Assembly (NCBI GenBank): GCA_036785705.1
Contig: JAWUZG010000029.1
Location: 11,485,501-11,549,500, forward strand
DNA: 64,000 nucleotides
Origin: Acanthornis magna
Lineage: Eukaryota > Chordata > Aves > Passeriformes > Acanthizidae
Reading direction: 5' to 3'
Made by a program: the position numbers and the translations under genes. Of this stretch, positions 35,351 to 47,245 are shown piece after piece. Positions within the stretch are counted from its first letter, which is position 1. Each line of letters starts with the position of its first letter. Below the pieces are notes generated by a model. The model saw nothing but the letters and a program-made list of their open reading frames with translations, made no database searches and was not told where the DNA came from.

Positions 35351-37539
35351 TGACTAACTCACTATCAAAGCCTGCTTGTAAAGGAAGAGGAGTATCAGAG
35401 GTCTGCCTGAGGTTCCTGGGAGACACCAGCCCACAGAGGACCAAGAGCTCAGCTATATCTGCTGATAATAGAGGACTAACAACTGGGACGATGAGGCTGC
35501 ATTGGGACATCAGCAATGAAACAGATTTTGCCCATCAGATAAGCTGCAGACAATAAAACAGAATTATAAATGCAGTGAAAAATTAGTAGAGGAGACTGAA
35601 TTTCTCAGGCTATTTAAAACATGCATTGTTATTTTTTAATAGGCTTTCACCTGTTGCATCTGTGAACATGAGCATATCTTTCACTCATGCAAGATTTATA
35701 GGCTTAATTTAGCTGCTTTGAAAGATCCATTGGCCCTGAACATCTCTGCAAGTGGCTCATGGTATCCACTCCGCTTAGCCAGAAGCACAAAGCACTTAGT
35801 GAAAAACATTATCCTTTCCAGTGTTTATGTTCAGCTCAAGCACATCTTAGCTCTTTTATTGTCTGTATGGCTAAGTCCTACAGGTACCCTGTCACATAAA
35901 AGACATACTGTTTATTATTCCAGTGTTAACAAAGTACTTGAAGGAAACAGTAATCTACTTTCAGTGGGAGGAAAAGCCCAACCAAAACAAGTATGGCAAG
36001 AATTGCCAGCTCAAATAGCAACAAGGGAATCTTTTACCTTTCAGCCCACTGCAGAGGTGTCCCCACCTCTTGTGCAGGCAGTTGTAGCCCTCTAGCTGCA
36101 TCTTAAACCATGGCTTTCAACTTGCTATGCTACTTTGCTCACTTTGCTATCGTTGCATGACATTTCTTTGAAATCCAGACAATATATCCTTTTAAGAAAT
36201 AATCACATGCATGGTTATAAATTCTATTTTAGGGTGATAATTCTAATTTTCTCAGGTCAGAAAAGGACTTTACAGTTACCCAGAATACTTAAAACCAGAA
36301 AGAATCACTTCCATACATTATCAACCCTGTTTTCTTAAATATTTTCTTTTTCTTTTTTGCCAGATATGTCTCTTGCCACAATATGAGGTTTTAATAAATG
36401 AGAAAATACATATTTTAAAGAAACACACCCTGTCTCTGAGACACACACACAAAGAAAAAGCAAAGCATATCTAGACTGAAAACAGCTAAAAGGAGTAAAG
36501 TCAACCAGGACAGTGTTTAAGTAATCAACATTCCCAGATAGGTGATGTCAAAATGGTAATTATCTTTCCAGAGCTGCCTGAAAATCTAAAGCAGGAGGAA
36601 AATGTCCAAAGAACTGTATTGCACTGCTCTCACCCTGTGAGGGTAGAGAGTACATCTGGAATAACTTGCTCACAAAATGGTGTTCATCTTCCACAGCCCT
36701 CCAGAGCTCTGTGGAAAGGGTGTAGGTGGTCCAAAGGGACACAATTACAACTAAAGGAATAAAATTTAACACAGTAACATTGCAGTGTTTATCAGAACAA
36801 ATTCCCAAGCAATGAGACATAGCTGACATAAGGAAGTATCTTTAAGGAATCAATGCGTGCTCCATTAAAAGTTATGTTAGATAAAGCAGGCAGTGCTACA
36901 ACTTGGAAGGCAAAAGTTTGTAAATGCTCTGTTTGCTACAACAGAGTGAAATGACAGAGACTCTGTTGGCGAGCAAAGTTTCAAAAATGCCTTAAGGTCT
37001 CTGGCTTGTTTACACTACTGCTTGGAGAGCAATGCAAAAGAATCAGACTGAGTGAAAGCAGCATTATTCAGCAGGTGTTATCTTGGGCACTTTGGAACAA
37101 TGTTACCCTCTTGCATTTAGAGCTTAGGCCTTATGATTAATTATTTACCTTTGCCCTGCCCTGTCTTGGAGAGCATTTGAAGACAGTACTGCAGCACAGG
37201 CCATCAAGAACAGAATTTGGGAGGCTCTGGTTCAGTAAGAGAACACAGGATGGGGAGAACAAGGACAGGTTCTTGAAGATACCCACTGAGCTTTCTAGAT
37301 CCATGTTGAGGAATCTGAATGCAAGGACCTTGATTTATGAAAACAAGCATGTAAAAATCAGACCCTCACAGTGAAAAAAATGCTTAAGGAAGCTTAGGAA
37401 TCATGGATTAAAGGAATAGCTGAATCAGCCTTTTAACTGTTTGTAACATGTTAAAAGGAAAGAGAAAAGCCTTCATTCTCAGTGTGACCTACACAAGGGA
37501 CTGAATATATTACAGACAGTCCTTGCTGCCCAAATGCTG

Positions 37540-37598
37540 TTAAAATCTTATTAATTAAAATTATTAATAGACACCAATTTTCCACAGTAAGATTTTAA
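37540..37598. repeat. 11-bp inverted repeat, 37-bp spacer, AT-rich
   Basis: TTAAAATCTTA (37540-37550) and TAAGATTTTAA (37588-37598) are exact reverse complements. The span could be a tiny miniature-transposon relic or a chance palindrome in AT-rich sequence. No target-site duplication was identified. Confidence 0.75.
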
Positions 37599-40500
37599 TA
37601 ATGCTGCACAGAGACCAACTCCCCAGTTTTTGTTTATCAATTCCCAATCTGAGATCAGAGAGATGTCTAAGCTGACAAGTGAAAAATGGGGGAAGCAACA
37701 GAGAAACAGCTTAAAACAATACTACTGCTGTGCAGCATCACAGTCACAGGATTATCTCCCTTCTCTCCTCCTGTAATGAGAGGTTTGACCTGTATCCCAT
37801 GGGCTGAAAAGGGACAAGTGACCCATGTACCAAGAGGCCCAACTCTCTCTCCAGCAAGTGACAATGCATTTTGCATTAGCACTTCTCACAAGGATACCCT
37901 GAGTCCCAGCTCCAGTGGGGCTAGGGGAGTGTGAAAAACCTCCAGAATATGCTTTCTCACAGCCTGACAGATAACTCACCATGAAACCCAAAGACTGTCA
38001 TGTCATCCAGGATATAATATCCCACATTACAATTCAGTCATTGGAGGAATGAGTTGCTACTCACAGGTTACATACACAATCCTTAAAACTTCTATTGAAA
38101 AGTACTTCTTCTTAGGAACACAGCTTTGCTCCTCACACAGCCCATTCCCTAAATCCACAAAAAATCTGGCTCATTCTAGTTGCTCTGGTACATCAAAGGT
38201 CAGCTCAACTGGTTTGAATAACAGAAAAGAAAAATATTTACTTGCTAAATGTTTTCATTCTATGGCGTTTGCTTTGCAGTATATCAGGTAAGGAGAAGAA
38301 AGCAGATATAAATGCTTTAAAATAAAAATACTTTTTAAAAAAGGAAAGGGTTAACATCAAGGAGGCTATTTTATCTCCAAATGTCAAGTCCAAGATGCTC
38401 TGAGCAAGCAGTGTTTGGGGACAAGGCTAAAGCAGTAGGTTTCTCTTTAAACAAATGCAGACCAAGTAGCGAAATATAGACTGAAAATTAAAGTACAAGA
38501 AGACAAAAATGCTTAAATTAGCCTGGGGAAGTCTATCTATCTAAGTCTTGCCTATATTAGACAGGGCTTGCTGAAAAAAGGAAAACTGCAAAATTGCCAG
38601 TAGGTTACCCAACTGGAAGCACAACTGTGTATTAGGAAAAAGGAGACTTTTGGCTGCGATAGCCCTGTAAAGTTCCTTCAAGCAAGTAAGCCAAGTAGGA
38701 GAAAGGATTCAGCAGAGCTGAACTATTTGTCTACACCTGCAGCCTGATGGAGAATGGTGTTGACTTTGCTGGCAATAGTTAATACCTTGGTATTTAGAAC
38801 TATCCTTGGCATTCTTGCACAGCCTGGGGAGGCAATACTGTGTTTCATAGACCTCATTTCAAAACAATACAGTGTCCTGGGTGGCAGCAACTGATTTCTA
38901 TACACCCTCTTTAAAACAAAGAAAAAAAAGAGAACAACTGTTCACTTGAAGTTGAGGACAAAATTGATTAGCTGTAAAATTCTCAGAGGTAGGCAGAGAT
39001 CCTGGGAAGTAGGGCAAAGTGGAGGCTGTGGCCTTCTGTATCTTGGCATGGAAGGGTTTAAAACCCTCTCTAGAAGGTCCAGGTGCAAATTACCCTGGTT
39101 CCACTCCTGATCCTTCCCTAGCTCACAGACAATGTATCTCAAATAAAAATTTTGAGCATGGATCCAATACCTTAAGCCCTTCCAAATTCCTCTTGCCCAG
39201 TTGGCTCAGCACCTTTGGAATGAGGTGACTATGTCTGCAAACCAGTCTCATGATTTTACACTTTTCATATCTGCACATCTACCTCCAACTCTTAACCAAA
39301 CCTCATCCCAAAATCTTTTTTAACTCCTTGCAAAGAAACTACAACAAATGCTTGCAGAATGCTGACCTAAAGCACAATTCTTCACCTGATCCTGCACCTT
39401 GAAAACTTTATATTTTTTTCTTCATGGCCTCTAATTTTGAGTTTCTAATAGAAACCATGGAGAGGCAGACAACACCATTTTGTGGCCAGCGCAATACAGA
39501 TGACCAGGGAAACTGTATCCATTTCCCCCCAGTATCTGTTTTTGCCAATTCTCATTTTGCTTTTCCCAGCAGAGGGGATGCCCAAGATAGGTTAAAAGAG
39601 TTAGGCATCCAAGTCTCTGTTTTAGACTGCTATATGCACACTGCTTTCAATTTACTTGCAAATCCCCAGGCTTAATCTAACAAGAAGAGGTCATTTTAGC
39701 CCCTTTAAGTCTCTTTTCTCTTTGTAAGTAAAGAAATCTATCACATAAAATAAACCAGTGGGACTTTCCAACAGTAGTCTCCATTCAGGCAAAGTGGTAA
39801 CTTTTTCCAGGACAATCTTGATTTTCTACTACCAAACTATGGGTCTCAGAATTATATTCTGCATTGCAGATTTCATATTTGTGGCCTGTAGTCATAGGAA
39901 ACTTATCCTTCAAAAGTTAATTCAGTAGGACCACAATATGGGACTTGCTGTTCAAAACAATAGGAAGCGAACATTTATTCTTTTCCTTACTTACCATGGC
40001 TAAAATAAAGAATAAAATAAAAGAAAATCAACTTTATCTTCTGGAAATGTCACATTTGCTTTGTGTCCTTCAGAATCCATGGATTTCTCTCTTCTTCCCC
40101 TGGAGTAATTTCCCAAACCTTTTCTGCCCATCTATACTTTCTCTACCACAAACTGCAGAAGCATTCGCTATTAACATGTCTCAGAGGTGCTAACCTAAAG
40201 AGACAATATTAATGACACAAAAGAATCTGTACACCCTCTTCTATCCCTTTTCATTCTTACTTTTCAGGAGACAGGGAGCAGAGGGGGGATTTCCACAATG
40301 CTATTGTTTCAGCTTAGTATGAAGAAAATCCTTGATTCTTTATGTGTGCTTGGAAGCCTATAGTAATCATATTATTCCAGGGTCCTTATTGCTGGTTAAT
40401 GGAATTCTTTTAATATTGACCCAAGTTTCTATTAAATAGATTTGCATTGATCTGGTGATGTATAGAGCTCAAGTAAGTCTATCTATGTGTAAGCAAATTA

Positions 40501-43500
40501 AAAGCCTTAAGCCTATACAGCCAAACTGTATAAACCCATGCTGAAAAATTGATCCTCTGATACTCTCCTGGGGACATTTTTCTTTTTTTTTTAGGTAAAG
40601 AGACACCTTCAATTTCTTTGACAGAAAGAAAAATACCACACATATTTCATATTAAACAAAATGCAGTCCAAAGTTACCAGAATAAGTCTTTATAATTAGT
40701 AACTGCACCTTGAATTAGGTAACACAGTGCTGACAATTCATCAGTTATACTGAATATATGAATTAAGTTGAATAAAATGTATTATGTTGCTACAGCATCA
40801 CTCATCATTGCTTTCCAGCCTGAGCATAGAGTTTGATATTTTTGAAGGAAGACGTTTATCACAGCCTTGCTGTCAACAAATTCAACACCAGCATCACCCA
40901 GACCATTCTACTTTGAAATCAAATTGGTCTCAGTGTGCCTTTTCCCTGTCCTGGAATAAAATCATCGAACACATAGATCTCAAAACACTTTGTAAATAAC
41001 ACTGTCCTTGTTGTATATGTGCAGTAGTATTGAAGATGCACACATGAAACCTGTGGCAATATTAATAAGATCTCCAAATCTGCATGAGAACCAGTCTAGA
41101 GCCACCACCATGGGTGTTCATGGCCACTGAATGTGAGGACGGGCACAGTGGAGCAAGCAGCAAGAACTCAGATGGATGGTTTCCCAAGGCACCATGTTCC
41201 AGGGTGGCTTATCCCACCTCTAGCAAGAACTGCACTAACTTTGAAGTCTCTCCTCTAAGAGAAGGCATCAGTACTGTTCCTCCTTTCTCTCCCGCCATGT
41301 CGATTAATTACATTCATTAACTGGGAGATAATCCATCTTCGCTATCAGACCAGGCCAGTGGGATCAGAAAGCACCCAAGGAGCAGGAAGACAAACATGCA
41401 CATACACCCAAATAAGTGGGATGTCTAAAACCTTATTTCCATATGAAATTAGATTAAAATAACCATAAAGATTAATTCAGTTTCTCAGTTCCTGTTTCAC
41501 ACACATTTCGACCCTCCAACACAACTGCACTAGAGGTAATCTTTGTCTAACATATTACAGGCTATTAGCACAACTCTGGAAAAACTACAGCCCTATCCAA
41601 GGTGCCCAACTGCACATAAAGACCAAACCCACATTTTGGCAACCCAGACAGAGCACCTATAATTTGGAGGCCATTCTTACATTACCCAGTTAATGTGTGT
41701 ATATGCCTGTTCTATGCGCTTATGGTTTGTGAGCAAAGAGCAAGTGAAAAAAACTCACAGAAGCCTGCCAAAAAACAGTGGTCAGGATGGCAGAGTTCAT
41801 GCAGCATTTTTAACGGAGATGAAGGATGAGCACTGTCTTGATGCTTACCTTACTGGGAAGGTTTCATATGGATCTCTTCAGAAAAGGATAGGTAATAAGT
41901 AAAAAACCACCTTTTCAGAAATGCTAATTCGCATCAAACACTGATGAATAAGCTTTAAAAGCTCCCCATTATAAGCATGAACAACTACAGCTTTGCAAAC
42001 TGATGCAGCTCTTGGTGGATGTAAAGATTTTCTGACTGGAAGATCCATATCTGCTGTTATCCTGTGTGCAAGCCCATCACTTATTATCAATATCCAAAAC
42101 AGCATGTCAGTGAAACCAGAATTTTTTTAGAGTATTGCATGCCATGAAACTTGTATGTATTTCAAAAAGTGTTTTTACTACTTGTTATTCTGATTCGCAC
42201 TAGGCTGAGACCCAGGACTGATATTTGCCTCTATCTGTACATGCAACCTTTCTGCTGGAGGAGTTTTGAATGTCAGGTTAAGAGTGGTTTTCTTTTGATG
42301 GGCTTTCCACAAGCTTCAGTAGGAGTAGCGTAATACCTTGATTTCATAGTATGCTTGCTTCTCCATGATTTCTCAGACACACACAATTATAAAATGCTAA
42401 AACAATTTTCCTATGGGTCAGCTGCATGAACTTGCTTTGGGGTGACAAGAGTGAAAGACTCCACATCATCACCAGCTCTAGATAGTAGAATGAGTAGAAC
42501 ACATCCCTTCATCAAAGGAAACCCACTGCCTAACAGGACCTCAGTGCTGTATTATGACTGTCTTAAAATCAGTGAAAACTTAATGGGATGCTAAAGAAAA
42601 ATTACCATCATGGGTTCTTAAAAGACATTTTATCACAAAAGCAGTAAATTTCTGTCTGCAAAGAGCAAAAGAGCCTTGCTTCTCACTCCCTACTAATGGT
42701 AGGCATTACCCACTGTGTGGTTACTTGCAGGATTTCCAGGGAGTGCAGCATGCAACCAACATGTCTTTCTCCATGTGCAGGAGTCAAACTGAAAACAAAG
42801 GCGAGTAGTATGCCCTGACCCCTTTGCAAGATGAAGGGCTATCTCAGCTGGCAGTGCAGACCCTGAGGGATGGGGGATGGTCCCGAGTCCTGCCTACCTC
42901 AGTCTTCTGCCCCAGCCTCGAGCTGGAAGGTGACCTGCAGGAAACTCACAAAAAGCCATTACTGTGTTGTGTCAGCTCAGAAAACCACAACAGGGCCAGG
43001 CAGGGGAGGAAAAAGCCTAGAGAGGAAATCAAGGAAATTCACTTTGGCAGAAAGTAGCAAAGCCTTTTTCTGAATGTTAACTATCTAATTTAATGAAGTC
43101 TGGAGATCAGGAGAGACAATTGTCACTGCCAGCTTTGATGCCAATCACAGCTCTGGAACCTGAGCCAGCAAATGCGTCCAACATACAAAGGAGAAAACAA
43201 AAACAAGGCAAGGATTTGACCCTTTGCTCTCATGATCCTTTAAGAAGAAATATCACCTTTCAAAACTATGGGGAAAAAATATTCCCAGTCAGAAAAAGTC
43301 AGCAAGAAAAGAGAAATCACAAGGCAAAAGACTACAGAATTGTAATTTCTCTCTGTCCATCTGTGGTGCCTCTAGGGCTGTCGGTGGGAACTCTTGTGGG
43401 CAAAAACCTCTCTGTGGGCTGGAAAATTGGGAAGATTTCTCTAATCCCTGTCAGGGAAGCAGACCTACACTTTTTCCTTGTGGGCAGCTGTAAGTCTGTG

Positions 43501-43747
43501 TGCTTTCACGGGAGTCCTCCCATCTCTGGGACACACTGTTCCTGTGCTGGTGCATTCCCACTATCCTCAGCTCCATCACTCCACCTTATTCTTCAGAAGG
43601 CATATGGCAAAGGAGATGCTTTGCATCTCTGCTGAGTATATACAAACAAACTCCAAACCTCTGTGCATCAAAGGCACAGCTAAGCAAATTAACATAGTCT
43701 GATTTTTTTCAAGCAGGTTTTTCCATAGAGATTTTCAATGGAGGAAA

Positions 43748-43890
43748 ATTAGAACCATTAGGTTTGGAAAAGACCTCCAAGATCAAGCCCAACCTTCGAG
43801 TATCACCATGCCCACTAAACCATATCACAAAGTGACACAGATACTCACTTTTTATCACTTCCAGGGATGGTGACTTCCCACTTTTTTCCT
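43748..43890 (-). mobile_element. CR1 LINE 3' fragment, minus strand
   Basis: The plus strand reads as the complement of a CR1 3' end: a GGTTTGGAAAAGACCTCCAAG segment near 43770-43790, the 'caccatgcccactaaacc' segment at 43803-43820, and 'cttccagggatggtgac' at 43858-43874. The match stops around 43890, so only about 140 bp were copied or survive. The internal wording differs from the copies at 3430 and 32900, which indicates another CR1 subfamily. Confidence 0.9.
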
Positions 43891-44714
43891 GAAAATCTGT
43901 AGATTTATAGTTCTTGCTTTTATGGGTAAACATAGTTTAACATATCATTCTGAACAATCTGCTCCCTCCCAAGCCAAAGGACTGAACTCTCTCCTCTCTC
44001 ATCCTCTTGAGGCACCATTCCTTCTCTGAAAATGGGCTCTGGGAAAGCCCTGTAAGGGAGAACAGCATTTCATCCCCCCTCTAAAATATTAGGAATTTTA
44101 AGCGTGCCCATTTCTTGCTTTATATGACTTTTGCGTACCTACAGCCTCCTCAGAATAATCACACCATGAGAAATTCTGATGATACTAAAAATGCCCTTAG
44201 TGTGACACTATGCAATCTAAGAGGTTTGCATGGAATTTCTAGCAAGCTTACAAACACAGAGGGTGATATGGGGAATGATTTTTCTGAAGTTCTTACCTTG
44301 TACTGACTTAATTTTGGAGGAAGCCTGTCACAATGCAGAAGTATCCATCCTCTCTCCTGCAGGCATGAGAAATACGAGATCCCAAATTCTCCTGTTTCAC
44401 TTTCCCTTGCCTTCTTCTCTGTCTTTTTACCTGAGCTGTAGACCTGAAAACCACAACATACGATCAGTAGACCATGACCACATGGAGACCTATGGAGAGC
44501 CCACAACTGCACTGTGCAAAATGACTAATTTCCAACCTTCATCCATCAACCATCATTTGTCTCATTTGAGCAATGCTGATGGCAATCACCAAACTCCACC
44601 AACACTCACCACACACTGAATAGCAACAGACTTTGGCAGACATAATCCCGCCCAAGACAGTCATATATTTTCCACAAAAGCTATTCAAGGAAGACACCAA
44701 GCCTGGAAGAATTT
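43891..44714. other. Unique DNA between CR1 fragments
   Basis: No gene or repeat family recognised. The frames at 44159-44512 (minus) and 44230-44619 (plus) overlap each other and have no domain. Confidence 0.5.
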
Positions 44715-44838
44715 GGGAGTTTTTAGAACAATGCACTGAAAACCATACCTTAACTTTTGGTCAGCCCTGAAGCTGTCAAGGAGTAGATGGTCCTTACCAG
44801 ATGGTCCCTTTTAGCTGAACTATACTATTCTATTCTAT
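44715..44838 (+). mobile_element. CR1 LINE 3' tail, plus strand
   Basis: The segment GGTCAGCCCTGAAGCTGTC (44759-44777) followed by AGATGGTCC and the ending CTATTCTATTCTATG (to 44838) corresponds to a CR1 3' UTR and its ATTCTATG-type terminus in sense orientation. The 5' limit near 44715 is approximate. A fragment of this kind lies between two minus-strand copies, so several independent insertions occurred in this interval. Confidence 0.72.
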
Positions 44839-45514
44839 GCCATTCTTAATATCTCCTCTTTTCCCTAGAAGTACACACTGAGGCGCACACACACTGATGC
44901 ACTAGGTACAGCTTTTGTTCATTCCTCATGCCTCTTTTGCCATTCCCAGGGACTAACTTCATGGTATTCCTCTTCTCTTAGGCCATGGCATGAACCAATC
45001 CTGCAGCCCAGGGACCATCCCTATTAGCTGTTCCCTCTCTGCAGACCAGGGATAATTTCCATGAGGCCATGCAGACCAGGGACACAAACTCAGTTTTGGG
45101 AGCTATACAAGGGGTGGTTTCTGCAGCCACAGCCTGGAGGAAAGCCAAAGTGTAACGAGAGCCTTGGGCTGGGCTGGCCGGTGCCAAAGGACCGCCATGG
45201 AAACAACACAGGTTTTGAAAAGCCAGTAAGTGGAGGTTACATTTGTGTGGTGGAAAGGTTGGTCATTTGCAGATCTGGAACATTCAGATCCTTGTCCAAA
45301 GTAGAGCCAGGCAAGCAACAACTCTTCCAAGTGGCAAAAATAGCTCACTTCCACTATCACTGTCATACTCCCTTTTCCCACTGAAACCAAGCTGCATAGA
45401 TCTTCTGTTAAACACACCAATTTTTTGAGTTTATATGGCATACAAAATGCACTTCAGCCAAAGAGTAAAACCTTGACAGCTCATTTGTGCCACTAACCTT
45501 TTGCAGAGAAGAGG
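44839..45514. other. Unique DNA between CR1 fragments
   Basis: Nothing recognised. Small frames on both strands overlap (for example 45061-45384 plus and 45103-45441 minus). Confidence 0.5.
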
Positions 45515-47245
45515 GTGAGCAGAGTTCAGCTGGATGGAACACAAACCAATGACCTAGTCCAACTGCCTGTCCACAAGATACGGGCATTATCCAACTGCCT
45601 CTTAAATATCGACAAGTTTGGAGCATTGACACTTTCTCCAGGGAGCCTGCTCCAGGGTTTGGCACCTTCTCAACAGATGTTTCCTCATGTCAAGTCCAAA
45701 CATTCCCTAATGGATGCAGCTCTGAACCATTCCATGTGTCATGTCACTGGGTCCCAGGGAGAAGAGACCAACACCTGCCTCTCTCAGGTCATCCCTCATC
45801 CTTCTTCTTACCAAACTATACAAACCTGTCCTCAGCCACTCCTCACAGGGCATGCCTTCCAGCCCTCTCACATCTTTGGTGCTGTCATCTGAATATATTC
45901 AAGGACGTTCACATCCTTTTTAAATGATGGGGCTCTGCACCAGTGCTAAACACAGTGGGATAAACCCCTCTTTTGACCAGCTGGTTGTGCTGTGTTTGAT
46001 GCACCCCAAGATGAGGTTTGCCCTCTTGGCTCCCAGGGCACACACCACTGGCTCCTATTGAGTATCTTGTCAGCCAGCACCCCCAGTCTTCTCTCTGTGG
46101 GGTTGCTTTCCAGCCACTCCTCTCCCAGATTGCAATTTCATCCGGTGTTACTCCACCTAAGATGCAGACTCTGGTATTTGTTCTTGTTCAGGTTCATGCC
46201 ACTCATGATTTGCCAATGCTCCAATCTAGCCAGATTGATCTTGTTCCTCAGAAGAGGTTGACTTGTTGCCAGACATTTATAGCCCCAGTCACTTCAACCC
46301 TTTGAGAGCTCTGCACTCCAGTCAGTTCTTCACCCTGTGCTCTTTCTACCTGTTCATCTTGCACAATATCTGGACAAGTTGTCCAGAAGGATGTTGTGAG
46401 GGACAGTATCAAAAGACTTCGTAAAATCCAGAAAAATTGCATCCACTGCTGTCCTTTCATCCACTAGGCAGGTGACCTAATCACAGAAGGATATTAAATT
46501 AATTAAACAAGATTTTCCCTTTGTGATCCAACATTTACTGTGTCTGATGTTTGCATTTTTCTTTAAATATCTTTCAGCAGAACCCTGTCTGACAGCCTCC
46601 ATCATTTTTCCAGGTTCTGAGGTTAGACTAACAGTCTATAGTTCCATGGGTCTTCCCTCATGCCCTGTAGACTGTAGTAACACTGGCTAGCTTCCTGTCA
46701 CCTCGGATTATCCCACACTCCCAAGACTTTTGGTAGATGATTGAAAAGGTTCCTGCCATAACATCCACTAACTCCATTACTCTGGAATGAAGACCATCAG
46801 ACTCCATGGACCTATAAACCTTCAGCTGATACTGCTGCTCCCTTACTACTTCATTGTCCGCAAAAAGAAAGTTAGTGTTCCCACACTCATGGTCCTCTGG
46901 CTCAGGGGATCAGGCAGCCCAAGGTCTATTAATATTATTAAAAACTAAGACAATTGCATTGTACATCTTTGCTTTTTTTTCATCCTTATCTGTCAGGCAC
47001 CCATCTTCAACAGGCATCTTGTCTAGGCAATAGATAATAGGCACCATGATACCTGCTTTGCCTTCCATGTCCCTGATCCTCATCCAGAGGCTCTCAATCT
47101 CATCATCCATAACGTTAAGGGATGTGCAGTCAAACCTCTCCCTTACAGACACTGCAACTCCTACACCTCATATGCTCTGCCTATTCTCCTGCAGAGCTGG
47201 AAGCCCTCCATCCCATTTGCCTACCCCACTTGGCTGGAAAATGCT
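45515..47245 (-). mobile_element. Long CR1 LINE copy, minus strand, endonuclease to 3' end, internally deleted
   Basis: The longest transposon remnant here, about 1.7 kb. Read on the minus strand it starts in the apurinic-type endonuclease (VRERFDCTSLN... then LWMRIRDMEGKAGIMV, within 46910-47152), jumps near 47030 to the linker and reverse transcriptase, passes the FDTVPHN motif (46394-46413), and runs to the 3' region at about 45520. Between the endonuclease and FDTV only about 0.7 kb remains, where a full CR1 has roughly twice that. The catalytic YxDD segment is also missing between FDTV and the downstream part (about 46240-46390). At least two internal deletions plus stops and frameshifts make it non-functional. 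Plus-strand frames across it are antisense shadows. Confidence 0.95.

Larger units (their letters stand above)
33696..43747. other. Ten kilobases of unique DNA, no gene recognised
   Basis: No repeat family, RNA gene or exon that I can support in this long interval. Open frames reach 125 codons (35718-36095, plus) and 180 codons (43093-43635, plus, the longest in the window); neither shows a domain, signal peptide or conserved motif. Two inverted repeats are annotated separately (35333-35350, 37540-37598). Base composition drifts toward AT between 36100 and 40800. Confidence 0.5.

Noticed and set aside
43093..43635. 180-codon open frame, longest in the window
   Set aside because: No domain, motif or compositional signature of a protein is visible, two other frames are open over part of it, and no flanking splice sites stand out. 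One frame of this length is plausible by chance in 64 kb read in six frames.
45515..46305. Plus-strand open frames of 60-125 codons
   Set aside because: Antisense shadows of the CR1 reverse transcriptase tail.
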